Positions 25,713-34,922 of a stretch of 64,000 bases of DNA are shown one piece after another. The notes under the pieces are model-generated. The model searched no databases. It was not told the DNA's origin and saw only the letters and a list, made by a program, of their open reading frames with translations. Position 1 is the stretch's first letter. Every line of letters begins with the position of its first letter. Source of the DNA: Streptomyces parvus (GTDB taxonomy: Bacteria > Actinomycetota > Actinomycetes > Streptomycetales > Streptomycetaceae); NCBI RefSeq assembly GCF_032121415.1, contig NZ_CP135079.1, positions 5,208,001-5,272,000 on the forward strand. Direction: 5' to 3'. Made by a program: the position numbers and the translations under genes.

Positions 25713-26867
25713 ATGACACAGCAGCAGACCGCGGGCGGCGATGTCCGCCTCGCCGGGATCAGCAAGACCTACGGCTCCTTCACCGCCGTGCACCCGCTCG
25801 ACTTGACCGTTCCCGAGGGTTCCTTCTTCGCCCTGCTCGGCGCGTCCGGCTGCGGCAAGACCACCACCCTGCGGATGATCGCGGGCCTGGAGGAGGCCAC
25901 CACCGGCACGGTCTTCCTCGGGGACAAGGACATCACCGACCTGCCCCCGTACAAGCGGCCCGTCAACACCGTCTTCCAGAGCTACGCGCTCTTCCCGCAC
26001 CTCGACATCACCGAGAACGTCGCCTTCGGGCTGCGCCGGCGCGGCATCAAGTCGGTCAAGAAGCAGGTCGACGAGATGCTGGAGCTGGTCCAGCTCGGCG
26101 ACTTCGCCCGCCGCAAGCCGCACCAGCTCTCCGGCGGCCAGCAGCAGCGCGTCGCCGTCGCGCGCGCCCTCATCAACCACCCGCAGGTCCTGCTGCTCGA
26201 CGAACCCCTCGGCGCCCTCGACCTCAAGCTCCGCCGCCAGATGCAGCTGGAGCTCAAGCGGATCCAGACCGAGGTCGGCATCACCTTCGTGCACGTCACC
26301 CACGACCAGGAGGAGGCCATGACCATGGCCGACACCGTCGCGGTGATGAACGGCGGCCGCGTCGAGCAGCTCGGCGCCCCCGCCGACCTCTACGAGAACC
26401 CGCGCACCACCTTCGTCGCCAACTTCCTCGGCACTTCCAACCTCATCGGGGGCGAGACCGTCTCCACCGGCGAGAACCTGGTGGTGGCCGCGGGCGGCGG
26501 AAAGCTCACGCTGCCCCGCGAGCGATGTTCGGCCTCCTCCACCGCCGCCGGCGGCCGTCTCCTCCTCGGCATCCGGCCGGAGAAGATATCCCTGGCCCAC
26601 GCCGACGACGCCGATGGCATCCCCGCCGGCCGCAACCGCGTCACCGGCCGTATCACCGACTCCAGCTTCATCGGCGTCTCCACCCAGTACGTGGTCGAGA
26701 GCCCGGCCGGAACGGCCCTCCAGGTGTACGAGCAGAACATCGAACGCGACACCCGCCTGGTCCCCGGCGCCGAGGTCGTCCTGCACTGGAACCCCGCCCA
26801 CACCTTCGGACTCGACGCCGCCCAGGACATCGACGCGGGCGCGACGAGCGTGGAGGACGCGGAATGA
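25713..26867 (+). CDS. potA: Polyamine ABC transporter ATP-binding protein
   Basis: The ATPase subunit, 384 residues. Walker A GASGCGKTT is near residues 42-50, the signature LSGGQQQRV near 139-147, Walker B LLLDEPLGAL near 158-167, and the switch His in VTHDQEEA. The C-terminal 130 residues form a TOBE/OB domain, as in PotA. The stop overlaps the potB start (ATGA). The order potD-A-B-C differs from the E. coli A-B-C-D order but is standard in actinomycetes. Confidence 0.94.
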   Translation: MTQQQTAGGDVRLAGISKTYGSFTAVHPLDLTVPEGSFFALLGASGCGKTTTLRMIAGLEEATTGTVFLGDKDITDLPPYKRPVNTVFQSYALFPHLDITENVAFGLRRRGIKSVKKQVDEMLELVQLGDFARRKPHQLSGGQQQRVAVARALINHPQVLLLDEPLGALDLKLRRQMQLELKRIQTEVGITFVHVTHDQEEAMTMADTVAVMNGGRVEQLGAPADLYENPRTTFVANFLGTSNLIGGETVSTGENLVVAAGGGKLTLPRERCSASSTAAGGRLLLGIRPEKISLAHADDADGIPAGRNRVTGRITDSSFIGVSTQYVVESPAGTALQVYEQNIERDTRLVPGAEVVLHWNPAHTFGLDAAQDIDAGATSVEDAE

Positions 26868-27805
26868 GCGTCACCGAGGCGCCGCCCGCGCCGCCCGCCG
26901 AACCCCGGGAGCCGCAGGGCCCGGCGCTCCGCAAGCCCTCCACCCGCAAACGGCTCGTGCCGTACTGGCTGCTGCTTCCCGGCATCCTCTGGCTGCTCGT
27001 CTTCTTCGCCCTGCCGCTCGTCTACCAGGCCTCCACCTCCGTACAGACCGGCTCGCTGGAGCAGGGCTTCGAGGTCACCTGGCACTTCCAGACGTATGCG
27101 GACGCGCTGCGCGAGTACTACCCGCAGTTCATCCGGTCCCTGCTCTACGCGGGCACCGCCACGATCCTGTGCCTGCTGCTGGGCTACCCGCTCGCCTACC
27201 TCATCGCGTTCAAGGCGGGCCGCTGGCGCAACCTGGTGCTGGTGCTGGTCATCGCCCCGTTCTTCACCAGCTTCCTCATCCGTACGCTGGCGTGGAAGAC
27301 GATCCTCGCCGACGGCGGCGCGGTCGTGGACGTGCTCAGCACCCTGCACGTCCTGGACGTCACCAGCTGGCTCGGCTGGACCGAGTCCAACCGGGTCCTG
27401 GCCACCCCGATGGCCGTCGTCTGCGGTCTGACGTACAACTTCCTGCCGTTCATGATCCTGCCGCTCTACACCTCGCTGGAGCGGATCGACGGCCGGCTGC
27501 ACGAGGCGGCGGGCGACCTCTACGCCACCCCCGCCACCACCTTCCGCAAGGTGACGTTCCCGCTCTCCATGCCGGGCGTGGTCTCCGGCACCCTGCTGAC
27601 CTTCATCCCGGCCAGCGGCGACTACGTCAACGCCGAGCTGCTGGGCTCCACCGACACCAAGATGGTCGGCAGCGTCATCCAGAGCCAGTTCCTGCGGGTC
27701 CTGGACTATCCGACGGCCGCCGCGCTCTCGTTCATCCTCATGGCGATCGTCCTGCTGGCGGTCACCTTCTACATCCGCCGCTCCGGGACGGAGGACCTGG
27801 TCTGA
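26864..27805 (+). CDS. potB: Polyamine ABC transporter permease, first subunit
   Basis: A 313-residue membrane protein with six predicted helices after a 30-residue Pro-rich cytoplasmic start. The EAA loop is EAAGDLYATPATTFRKVTFP, near residues 210-230. ATG 26864 overlaps potA by four bases, and its stop overlaps the potC start (TGATG). This arrangement implies tight translational coupling of the heteromeric channel. Confidence 0.93.
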   Translation: MSVTEAPPAPPAEPREPQGPALRKPSTRKRLVPYWLLLPGILWLLVFFALPLVYQASTSVQTGSLEQGFEVTWHFQTYADALREYYPQFIRSLLYAGTATILCLLLGYPLAYLIAFKAGRWRNLVLVLVIAPFFTSFLIRTLAWKTILADGGAVVDVLSTLHVLDVTSWLGWTESNRVLATPMAVVCGLTYNFLPFMILPLYTSLERIDGRLHEAAGDLYATPATTFRKVTFPLSMPGVVSGTLLTFIPASGDYVNAELLGSTDTKMVGSVIQSQFLRVLDYPTAAALSFILMAIVLLAVTFYIRRSGTEDLV

Positions 27806-28608
27806 TGCCCGTACTGCGCTGGATACGCCGGAACCTGGTCGTCATCGCGGGTCTGCTGACCCTCGCGTACATGATCCTGCCGAACATCGTCGTCATGGTG
27901 TTCTCGTTCAACAGGCCCAAGGGGCGCTTCAACTACGCCTGGCAGCAGTTCTCGCTGGACGCCTGGAAGGACCCCTGCGGCGTCGCCGACCTGTGCGGCT
28001 CGCTCTCCCTCTCGCTCCAGATCGCCTTCTGGGCGACGCTCGGGGCGACCGCGCTCGGCACGATGATCGCCTTCGCCCTGGTCCGCTACCGCTTCCGGGC
28101 GCGCGGCGCGATCAACTCGCTGATCTTCCTGCCGATGGCGATGCCCGAGGTCGTCATGGCCGCTTCCCTGCTCACCCTCTTCCTGAACATGGGCGCCGAG
28201 CTCGGCTTCTGGACCGTGCTGATCGCGCACATCATGTTCTGCCTCAGCTTCGTGGTGACCGCCGTCAAGGCGCGCGTCATGTCGATGGACCCGAGACTGG
28301 AGGAAGCCGCCCGCGACCTCTACGCGGGCCCCGTGCAGACCTTCGTACGGGTGACCCTTCCCATCGCCGCCCCCGGCATCGCGGCGGGAGCGCTGCTCGC
28401 CTTCGCCCTCTCGTTCGACGATTTCATCATTACGAATTTCAACGCGGGATCCACCGTCACGTTCCCCATGTTCGTCTGGGGATCGGCCCAGCGCGGCACG
28501 CCCGTGCAGATCAATGTCATCGGCACCGCCATGTTCGCCATTGCGGTACTGATGGTTCTTGTCGGCCAGCTCATCGCGAGCCGCCGCAAGAGCAATGCTC
28601 GAAACTGA
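27805..28608 (+). CDS. potC: Polyamine ABC transporter permease, second subunit
   Basis: A 267-residue membrane protein with six helices. The EAA loop is EEAARDLYAGPVQTFVRVTL, followed by SFDDFIITNFNAG, a PotC-typical segment. ATG 27805 overlaps the potB stop. The last 200 bases of the gene use noticeably more A/T in third positions than its neighbours (for example ATC ATT ACG AAT TTC near 28425), which continues into the start of the FAD oxidase gene 23 bp later. Confidence 0.92.
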   Translation: MPVLRWIRRNLVVIAGLLTLAYMILPNIVVMVFSFNRPKGRFNYAWQQFSLDAWKDPCGVADLCGSLSLSLQIAFWATLGATALGTMIAFALVRYRFRARGAINSLIFLPMAMPEVVMAASLLTLFLNMGAELGFWTVLIAHIMFCLSFVVTAVKARVMSMDPRLEEAARDLYAGPVQTFVRVTLPIAAPGIAAGALLAFALSFDDFIITNFNAGSTVTFPMFVWGSAQRGTPVQINVIGTAMFAIAVLMVLVGQLIASRRKSNARN

Positions 28609-28631
28609 AATTCCTGAAGGAGTTGGAAACC

Positions 28632-30047
28632 ATGGCCCCAGCTGCCATGCGTACTGCTGCACAATCCCTCTCCGGCGCCAAGCCGGTCTCCTACTGGCTC
28701 GACGACCCGGCCAGACCCGACGCGCTGGACGCCCTCACCGGCGACGAGCACACCGACCTCCTGGTCGTCGGCGGCGGCTACAGCGGGCTGTGGACCGCGC
28801 TCATCGCCAAGGAGCGCGATCCGGAGCGGGACGTCGTCCTCATCGAGGGGCACGAGGTGGGCTGGGCCGCCTCGGGCCGCAACGGCGGCTTCTGCGCCGC
28901 CTCACTCACCCACGGGCTGGCCAACGGCGTGGAGCGCTGGCCCGAGGAGATCGTGCGGCTGGAGGAGCTGGGGGAGCGGAACCTCGACGCCATCGAGGCC
29001 GCCGTCGACCGCTACGGTATCGACTGCGAGTTCGAGCGGACCGGCGAGATCGATGTCGCCACCGAGCCCCACCAGCTCGAAGAGCTGCGGGAATGGCACG
29101 AAGAGATCGTGAAGCTCGGCATCACGGGCGTGGATTTCCTGGACCGTGACGCCCTGCGCGCCGAGGTCGACTCGCCGACCTTCCTCGGCGGCCTCTGGGA
29201 CCGGCGCGGCGTCGCGATGCTGCACCCGGCGAAGCTCGCCTGGGGCCTCAAGCGGGCCTGCCGGGAACTGGGCGTACGGATCTACGAGCACACCCGCGGC
29301 CTCGACCTCGTCCGCTCCGGTACGGGGGTGGCGGTCCGCACTCCGTACGGCAGGGTCTTCGCCCGCCGGGTCGCGCTCGGGACCAACATCTTCCCCTCGC
29401 TCGTCAAGCGGGTCCGGCCGTACACCGTGCCGGTCTACGACTACGCGCTGATGACCGAACCGCTCACCACCGAACAGCTGGAATCCATCGGCTGGAAAGG
29501 CCGCCAGGGGCTCGGCGACAGTGCCAACCAGTTCCACTACTTCAGGATTTCCGCGGACAACCGGATTCTCTGGGGCGGATACGACGCGATCTATCCTTAC
29601 GGGGGTCGGCTCAGCGCCGATCTCGACCAGCGGCCGGAGACGTTCCTGAAACTGGCGGAGCAGTTCTTCACCTGCTTCCCGCAGCTTTCCGGGCTGAATT
29701 TCTCGCACGCCTGGGGCGGCGCGATCGACACCTGTTCCCGCTTCACGGCATTCTTCGGAACGGCCCATCGGGGGCGGGTCGCCTACGCCGCCGGATTCAC
29801 CGGTCTCGGCGTCGGGTCGACCCGGTTCGGGGCCGATGTGATGCTCGATCTGCTCTCCGGCGAGGAGACCGAACGGACCCGGCTGGAGATGGTCCGCTCC
29901 AAGCCGATGCCCTTCCCGCCGGAGCCCTTCGCCTGGGCCGGGATCGAGATCACCAAGCGGTCCCTGGCGCGCGCCGACAGCAACGGCGGCCACCGCAATC
30001 TGTGGCTGAAGGCCATGGACAAGCTGGGCCTCGGCTTCGACAGTTGA
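28632..30047 (+). CDS. FAD-dependent amine oxidase, PuuB-like (gamma-glutamylputrescine oxidase type)
   Basis: A DAO-fold flavoenzyme, 471 residues. The FAD dinucleotide site VVGGGYSGLWTA is at residues 45-56, and GWAASGRNGGFCAASL is the segment characteristic of PuuB-like oxidases. The C-terminal FTGLGVGSTRFGADVM completes the flavin site. It would oxidise a primary or gamma-glutamylated amine to the aldehyde that the upstream dehydrogenase then uses. ATG 28632 follows AAGGAG. No glutamyl-putrescine ligase lies in the window, so free polyamine as substrate remains possible. Confidence 0.88.
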   Translation: MAPAAMRTAAQSLSGAKPVSYWLDDPARPDALDALTGDEHTDLLVVGGGYSGLWTALIAKERDPERDVVLIEGHEVGWAASGRNGGFCAASLTHGLANGVERWPEEIVRLEELGERNLDAIEAAVDRYGIDCEFERTGEIDVATEPHQLEELREWHEEIVKLGITGVDFLDRDALRAEVDSPTFLGGLWDRRGVAMLHPAKLAWGLKRACRELGVRIYEHTRGLDLVRSGTGVAVRTPYGRVFARRVALGTNIFPSLVKRVRPYTVPVYDYALMTEPLTTEQLESIGWKGRQGLGDSANQFHYFRISADNRILWGGYDAIYPYGGRLSADLDQRPETFLKLAEQFFTCFPQLSGLNFSHAWGGAIDTCSRFTAFFGTAHRGRVAYAAGFTGLGVGSTRFGADVMLDLLSGEETERTRLEMVRSKPMPFPPEPFAWAGIEITKRSLARADSNGGHRNLWLKAMDKLGLGFDS

Positions 30048-30062
30048 CACCCTGTCCGACAG

Positions 30063-30078
30063 TGTGACTCACGTCACG
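30063..30078. promoter_or_regulatory. Candidate Crp-binding site
   Basis: TGTGACTCACGTCACG (30063-30078) fits the actinobacterial Crp pattern GTG-N6-GNCAC and half of the E. coli TGTGA-N6-TCACA dyad. It lies between the FAD oxidase stop and the small hypothetical gene at 30183. A chance match is possible because the motif is short. Confidence 0.35.
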
Positions 30079-30182
30079 GCATTCACGGCCCCAACCCGCG
30101 TCATAGCCGGGGTCGAGCGCTCTCTCGCCCGTGTACCCGCCGGCAGAACCCTGCCGGTGTTCACGGCAACGGGAGGCTGGTC

Positions 30183-30674
30183 ATGACGGGACCGGAGACG
30201 AAAGCCGCGATCGAGTGGCTCACATCGGTGGCACCGGATCCCAGCGCCTGCCGGTGGGAATGGGAGCGCAACCCGCAGGGGATCGCGCTCCTTCCCGCCG
30301 GCAGGCGCTGGGATGTGCTGATCCTCCCCGGTGAGCTGGGCTATCCGACGCTCGACGTCCTCACTCGCCTCATCGACCGCCCGGGCCCCGTCCTCGCCGA
30401 CTTCGGGGAGTCCCGCATGGGGTTCTTCGTCCCGCCGGGCACCGTCTCCCGCTGGATCGGCACCGGGATCAGGGGGTGCGGTCAGGGCACCTGGATCGTC
30501 GTCCCGTATCCGGGGCGCGCCACCGGGGGAGTGCGCTGGCTCATCCCGCCGGACGGTTCGGGGACCCTCACCGACGCCGCGCTCCTCGAACTCGCGATGC
30601 ACGAAGCGGCGGGTGCGGCCGCCGGGAAGGCCCGCGACGCCCGGGACAGCCGTGAAGGGCGCCCGGAGGGCTGA
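30183..30674 (+). CDS. Small hypothetical protein, bifunctional primase/polymerase-like fragment family
   Basis: A 163-residue cytosolic protein. I recognise the general pattern of small Streptomyces proteins annotated as DNA-primase-like: a WDVLILPGELGYPTLDVL block, then LADFGESRMGFFVPPG and a hydrophobic strand TWIVVPYPG. No catalytic residues of primase-polymerases (the Asp pair) are evident, so enzymatic activity is doubtful. ATG 30183 has GGGAGG upstream. It sits between the polyamine operon and a chitinase gene without obvious linkage to either. Confidence 0.7.
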   Translation: MTGPETKAAIEWLTSVAPDPSACRWEWERNPQGIALLPAGRRWDVLILPGELGYPTLDVLTRLIDRPGPVLADFGESRMGFFVPPGTVSRWIGTGIRGCGQGTWIVVPYPGRATGGVRWLIPPDGSGTLTDAALLELAMHEAAGAAAGKARDARDSREGRPEG

Positions 30675-30690
30675 GCGGCCGCCAGAGGTC

Positions 30691-30719
30691 TTGACAACCT
30701 CATTGGTCTGGACCATGTT
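30691..30719 (+). promoter_or_regulatory. Chitinase promoter with DasR-responsive element
   Basis: TTGACA (30691-30696) and CATGTT (30714-30719) are 17 bp apart. ATTGGTCTGGACCATG (30702-30717) is a near-palindrome that matches the dre consensus built on TGGTCTAGACCA, the site of the GlcNAc-responsive repressor DasR, common in front of Streptomyces chitinase genes. The operator overlaps the -10, which fits repression lifted by aminosugar phosphates. Confidence 0.78.
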
Positions 30720-30763
30720 GTGCGCACGCCACACCCCGAATTCCCCCCTGCGCGGAGGCTGTT

Positions 30764-32587
30764 GTGGAACGCACCGGACCCATCGTCAGACTTTCCAGAC
30801 TTCTGGCCGCCTGCTCGGCCGGCCTGCTCGCCGCCGGAGCCCTGGTCGCCACGGCTCCGGCGGCGGGTGCCGCCGACGTGGACCTGGTGCGCAACGGCGG
30901 CTTCGAGGCGGGCCTGGACGGCTGGAACTGCGCGAACTCCAGCGGGGCGGCCGTCACCGCACCCAAGCGCACCGGCGCCTCCGCGCTGAAGGCGACCCCG
31001 GCCGGCAGCGACCACGCCAAGTGCTCCCAGACCATCACGGTCAAGCCCAACTCCTCGTACACGCTGAGCGCCTGGGTGCAGGGCAGTTACGTCTACCTCG
31101 GCGCGTCCGGCACCGGCACCACCGACGTCTCCACCTGGACCCAGTCCCCCGGCGCGTGGAAGCAGCTCACCACCACCTTCAGGACCGGCCCCTCCACCAC
31201 CTCGGTGAGCGTCTACACCCACGGCTGGTACGGCACCCCCGCCTACTACGCCGACGACCTCAGCCTCGTCGGCCCCGGCGGCGAACCGGTCGTCATCCCG
31301 GCCGTCCCCGCGGGCCTGCGGGCCACCGCGCTCACCTCCTCCTCCGTGGCGCTCTCCTGGAACGCCGTGTCCGGCGCGAGCGGCTACAACGTCTACCGCG
31401 GCGGTACGAAGGTGACCACGGCCACCGGCCCTTCCGCCACCGTGACGGGCCTGACGCCCTCGACCGCGTACAGCTTCCAGGTCACCGCCACCAACGCGGC
31501 CGGGGAATCCGCGAAGTCCGCCGCCGTCACCGCGACCACCACCGAGGGCGGCGGAGGCGGCGACACCGGGCTCCCCGCCCGCGCACTCGTCGGCTATCTG
31601 CACTCCAGCTTCGCCAACGGCTCCGGCTACACACGGATGGCGGACGTCCCCGACTCCTGGGACGTGATCAACCTCGCCTTCGGCGAGCCCACCTCCGTCA
31701 CCTCCGGCGACATCCGCTTCTCGCTCTGCCCGGTCGCCGAGTGCCCGAACGTCGAGTCCGAGGCGGAGTTCAAGGCCGCGATCAAGGCCAAGCAGGCCGC
31801 GGGCAAGAAGGTGCTGATCTCGATCGGCGGCCAGAACGGACAGGTGCAGCTCGCCTCCACCGCCGCCCGGGACGCCTTCGTCACCTCGGTCTCGAAGATC
31901 ATCGACACCTACGGTCTCGACGGCCTCGACATCGACTTCGAAGGCCACTCGCTCTCCCTCAACACGGGAGACACCGACTTCCGCCACCCGACCTCACCGG
32001 TGATCGTGAACCTGATCTCCGCGGTGAAGTCCCTCAAGGCGAAGTACGGCTCCGACTTCGTCCTCACGATGGCGCCCGAGACCTTCTTCGTGCAGCTCGG
32101 CTACCAGTTCTACGGCTCGGGCCCCTGGGGCGGCCAGGACCCGCGGGCCGGCGCCTATCTGCCGGTCATCCACGCGCTGCGCGACGACCTGACCCTGCTG
32201 CACGTCCAGGACTACAACTCGGGTCCGATCATGGGGCTCGACAACCAGTACCACACCATGGGCGGCGCGGACTTCCACATCGCGATGACCGACATGCTGC
32301 TCGCGGGCTTCCCGGTGGCGGGCGACACCACCAAGGTCTTCCCCGGCCTGCGCCCCGACCAGGTCGCCATCGGGCTCCCGGCCTCCACCCAGGCGGGCAA
32401 CGGCCACACCACCCCGGCCGAGGTCGACAAGGCGCTCAACTGCCTGATCAAGAAGACCGACTGCGGCTCCTACCAGACCCGCGGAACCTGGTCCGGCCTA
32501 CGCGGCCTGATGACCTGGTCGATCAACTGGGACCGCTTCAACAACTGGGAGTTCAGCCGGAACTTCGACGCCTACTTCGGCAACTGA
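30764..32587 (+). CDS. Secreted family 18 chitinase with CBM and fibronectin III domains
   Basis: An extracellular endo-acting chitinase, 607 residues. Domains in order: signal peptide (about 1-36, ending APAAGA), a jelly-roll carbohydrate-binding module (about 37-170, LVRNGGFEAGLDGWNC to YYADDLSLVG), a fibronectin III module (about 178-262, SSSVALSWNAVSGASGYNVY), a Gly-rich linker, and the GH18 barrel (about 270-607). The catalytic DxxDxDxE motif is DGLDIDFE (386-393). The GTG start at 30764 follows the DasR-type promoter. Its 3' end overlaps the convergent PAP2 gene by 35 bp. Confidence 0.93.
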   Translation: MERTGPIVRLSRLLAACSAGLLAAGALVATAPAAGAADVDLVRNGGFEAGLDGWNCANSSGAAVTAPKRTGASALKATPAGSDHAKCSQTITVKPNSSYTLSAWVQGSYVYLGASGTGTTDVSTWTQSPGAWKQLTTTFRTGPSTTSVSVYTHGWYGTPAYYADDLSLVGPGGEPVVIPAVPAGLRATALTSSSVALSWNAVSGASGYNVYRGGTKVTTATGPSATVTGLTPSTAYSFQVTATNAAGESAKSAAVTATTTEGGGGGDTGLPARALVGYLHSSFANGSGYTRMADVPDSWDVINLAFGEPTSVTSGDIRFSLCPVAECPNVESEAEFKAAIKAKQAAGKKVLISIGGQNGQVQLASTAARDAFVTSVSKIIDTYGLDGLDIDFEGHSLSLNTGDTDFRHPTSPVIVNLISAVKSLKAKYGSDFVLTMAPETFFVQLGYQFYGSGPWGGQDPRAGAYLPVIHALRDDLTLLHVQDYNSGPIMGLDNQYHTMGGADFHIAMTDMLLAGFPVAGDTTKVFPGLRPDQVAIGLPASTQAGNGHTTPAEVDKALNCLIKKTDCGSYQTRGTWSGLRGLMTWSINWDRFNNWEFSRNFDAYFGN

Positions 32588-33386
32588 CCCACCACAGGGG
32601 CGCCAGCACCAACGGCCCCAGGCACCAACTGGCCAGCACGTCCAGCGGCCAGTGGTAGCCGTGCAGCACCAGACCGATGCCCGTCGCCGTGGTCAGCAGG
32701 ATCGCGGCGACGGGCATCATCCACGCCCGGGGCCAGGAAGCCTCCCGCAGCCACGCCGGTCGCGGCAGCGCCAGCAGCACCAGGGCCGTGGCCCCGTACG
32801 CCACGGCTGCCGTCGCCGTATGACCGGACGGGTAGTAGTTGACGGCCTCCGTCAGGGGCCCCTGACGGGCGGTGGCCACCTTCAGCGGGATCACCAGCGC
32901 GGGCACCGCCGCCATGGTGAGGGCCGCGTACACCGCGAGCCGCAGGGCCCGGTGCCACAGGGCGTACGCGATCGCGCAGGTCAGCACCGGGAGCGCCACG
33001 GGCATCCCGCCGAGGTCGGAGAAGACCTGGGTCAGCCCGGCCGGACCGCGCTCGAACAGCTTCGCGCCCACCCGTTCGTCCAGCCGCAGCACCGGACCCT
33101 CGACGGCGACCTGCCAGGTGACCAGGGCGAAGAGGACCGCGAGCAGACCGAGGGCACCGGAGACGAGGGGGGCCGGCCACCCGGGAACAGGGGGGGTTGT
33201 TCCGGGATGGCCGGCGAGATCGGTTCGCCGCGCGCCCCGGGGGGTGTGGGGCGGGCGGCCGTCCGATCGGTGAGGAGTCCCGGAGCCATCGGCTCCGGCA
33301 TGCGCGAACGCACGCTCCGGACAGTGCTGGGGAAGCCCCGGCCCGGAGTCGGCCGCGGTTTCCCGCGGCCGAGGTGTTTCTCTCAT
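32553..33386 (-). CDS. PAP2 superfamily membrane phosphatase
   Basis: A lipid-phosphate phosphatase of 277 residues from ATG 33386 (an in-frame start at 33476 is possible). A Pro-rich N-terminal 70 residues precedes about six transmembrane helices. The PSGH motif is clear (YYPSGHTATA), with the last motif in LHGYHWPLDVLAS (H and D present). The first motif, normally KxxxxxxRP, reads KVATARQGP, so the Lys and an Arg are there but spacing differs. Substrates might be phosphatidate, undecaprenyl pyrophosphate or prenyl phosphates. It overlaps the convergent chitinase gene at its 3' end. Confidence 0.85.
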   Translation of the reverse strand: MRETPRPRETAADSGPGLPQHCPERAFAHAGADGSGTPHRSDGRPPHTPRGARRTDLAGHPGTTPPVPGWPAPLVSGALGLLAVLFALVTWQVAVEGPVLRLDERVGAKLFERGPAGLTQVFSDLGGMPVALPVLTCAIAYALWHRALRLAVYAALTMAAVPALVIPLKVATARQGPLTEAVNYYPSGHTATAAVAYGATALVLLALPRPAWLREASWPRAWMMPVAAILLTTATGIGLVLHGYHWPLDVLASWCLGPLVLAPLWWVSCRSRRRSSG

Positions 33387-33534
33387 CTGCAGAAACCGTA
33401 CGGCAGCGGAGGGGCGGCCGACAGTAGCCACCGACTCCCGCCATCGCCCCCGCACACGTTCTTCACAGGCCCTCACCCGGATGCCGGACGGAAGCGGCGA
33501 CGGGCCGCCGCCGCTCGTTCCCGGGTTCGAGGCA

Positions 33535-34875
33535 TCAGAGCGTGCCGAACGCCCGCTCGATGATGTCGAGGCCCTCGTTCAGCAGGTCCTCGCCGATCAC
33601 CAGCGGCGGCAGGAAGCGCAGGACGTTGCCGTACGTGCCACAGGTCAGCACGAGCAGACCCTCGGCGTGGCAGGCCTTCGCGAGCGCGCCCGCCGCCTCC
33701 GGGTGCGGGTCCTTCGTGCCGGACTTCACCAGCTCGATCGCGATCATCGCGCCACGGCCGCGGATGTCACCGATGATGTCGCCGTTCGGGAGCTTCGCCC
33801 GCATCTCGGCGAGGCGGCCCTTCATGACCTCCTCGATCCGCTTGGCCTTCCCGTTCAGGTCCAGCTCACGCATCGTCTCGATCGCCCCCAGCGCACCGGC
33901 GCACGCGACCGGGTTTCCGCCGTACGTCCCGCCCAGGCCGCCCGCGTGCGCGGCGTCCATGATCTCGGCGCGACCGGTCACGGCGGAGAGCGGCAGGCCG
34001 CCCGCGATGCCCTTGGCGGTGGTGATCAGGTCCGGGACGACGCCCTCGTCCTCGCAGGCGAACCACTGCCCGGTACGGCAGAAGCCGGACTGGATCTCGT
34101 CCGCGACGAACACGATGCCGTTGTCCTTGGCGAACTGCGCGATCGCCGGGAGGAAGCCCTTGGCCGGTTCGATGAAGCCGCCCTCGCCGAGCACCGGCTC
34201 GATGATGATCGCGGCGACGTTGTCGGCGCCGATCTGCTTGGTGATCGCGTCGATGGCCTGCGCGGACGCCTCGGCCCCGGCGTTCTCGGCACCGGTCGGC
34301 CAGCGGTAGCCGTAGGCGACCGGGACGCGGTAGACCTCGGGCGCGAAGGGGCCGAAGCCCTGCTTGTACGGCATGTTCTTCGCCGTCATGCCCATGGTGA
34401 GGTTGGTGCGGCCGTGGTAGCCGTGGTCGAAGACGACGACGGCGGTGCGCTTGGTGTAGGCGCGGGCGATCTTCACCGCGTTCTCGACGGCCTCGGCGCC
34501 CGAGTTGAACAGCGCGGACTTCTTCGCGTGGTCGCCCGGGGTCAGCTCGGCGAGCTGCTCACAGACCTCGACGTACCCCTCGTACGGCGTGACCATGAAA
34601 CAGGTGTGGGTGAAGTCCGCGAGCTGCGCGGAGGCCCGCCGCACGACGGCCTCCGCGGAGGCGCCCACGGAGGTCACGGCGATCCCGGACCCGAAGTCGA
34701 TCAGCCGGTTGCCGTCCACGTCCTCGATGATCCCGCCGCCGGCCCGGGAGATGAACACCGGCAGGGTGGAGCCCACACCTGCGGCGACGGCCGCGATACG
34801 ACGAGCCTGCAGCTCGACGGAGTTCGGGCCGGGGATGGCAGTGACGACGCGGCGCTCCTGCGGGATTGCGGTCAT
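33535..34875 (-). CDS. gabT: 4-aminobutyrate aminotransferase
   Basis: It transfers the amino group of GABA to 2-oxoglutarate, giving succinate semialdehyde. The protein has 446 residues, typical of GabT. The PLP lysine is in TTAKGIAGGLPLSA (K288), the PLP-ring Asp in VFVADEIQSGFCRTG, and the phosphate-binding NSGAEAVENAVKIAR block is present. GLGGTYGGNPVACAG is the GabT-typical substrate-side loop. ATG 34875 follows AGGAG. Divergent from the VirD4-like gene across a 278-bp gap with G-rich runs. It closes the catabolic logic of the polyamine region. Confidence 0.93.
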   Translation of the reverse strand: MTAIPQERRVVTAIPGPNSVELQARRIAAVAAGVGSTLPVFISRAGGGIIEDVDGNRLIDFGSGIAVTSVGASAEAVVRRASAQLADFTHTCFMVTPYEGYVEVCEQLAELTPGDHAKKSALFNSGAEAVENAVKIARAYTKRTAVVVFDHGYHGRTNLTMGMTAKNMPYKQGFGPFAPEVYRVPVAYGYRWPTGAENAGAEASAQAIDAITKQIGADNVAAIIIEPVLGEGGFIEPAKGFLPAIAQFAKDNGIVFVADEIQSGFCRTGQWFACEDEGVVPDLITTAKGIAGGLPLSAVTGRAEIMDAAHAGGLGGTYGGNPVACAGALGAIETMRELDLNGKAKRIEEVMKGRLAEMRAKLPNGDIIGDIRGRGAMIAIELVKSGTKDPHPEAAGALAKACHAEGLLVLTCGTYGNVLRFLPPLVIGEDLLNEGLDIIERAFGTL

Positions 34876-34922
34876 GCGGGGCTCCTGGGGGTGTTCGGGA
34901 CGCTCTTCTTTTCTGCAGGCTA

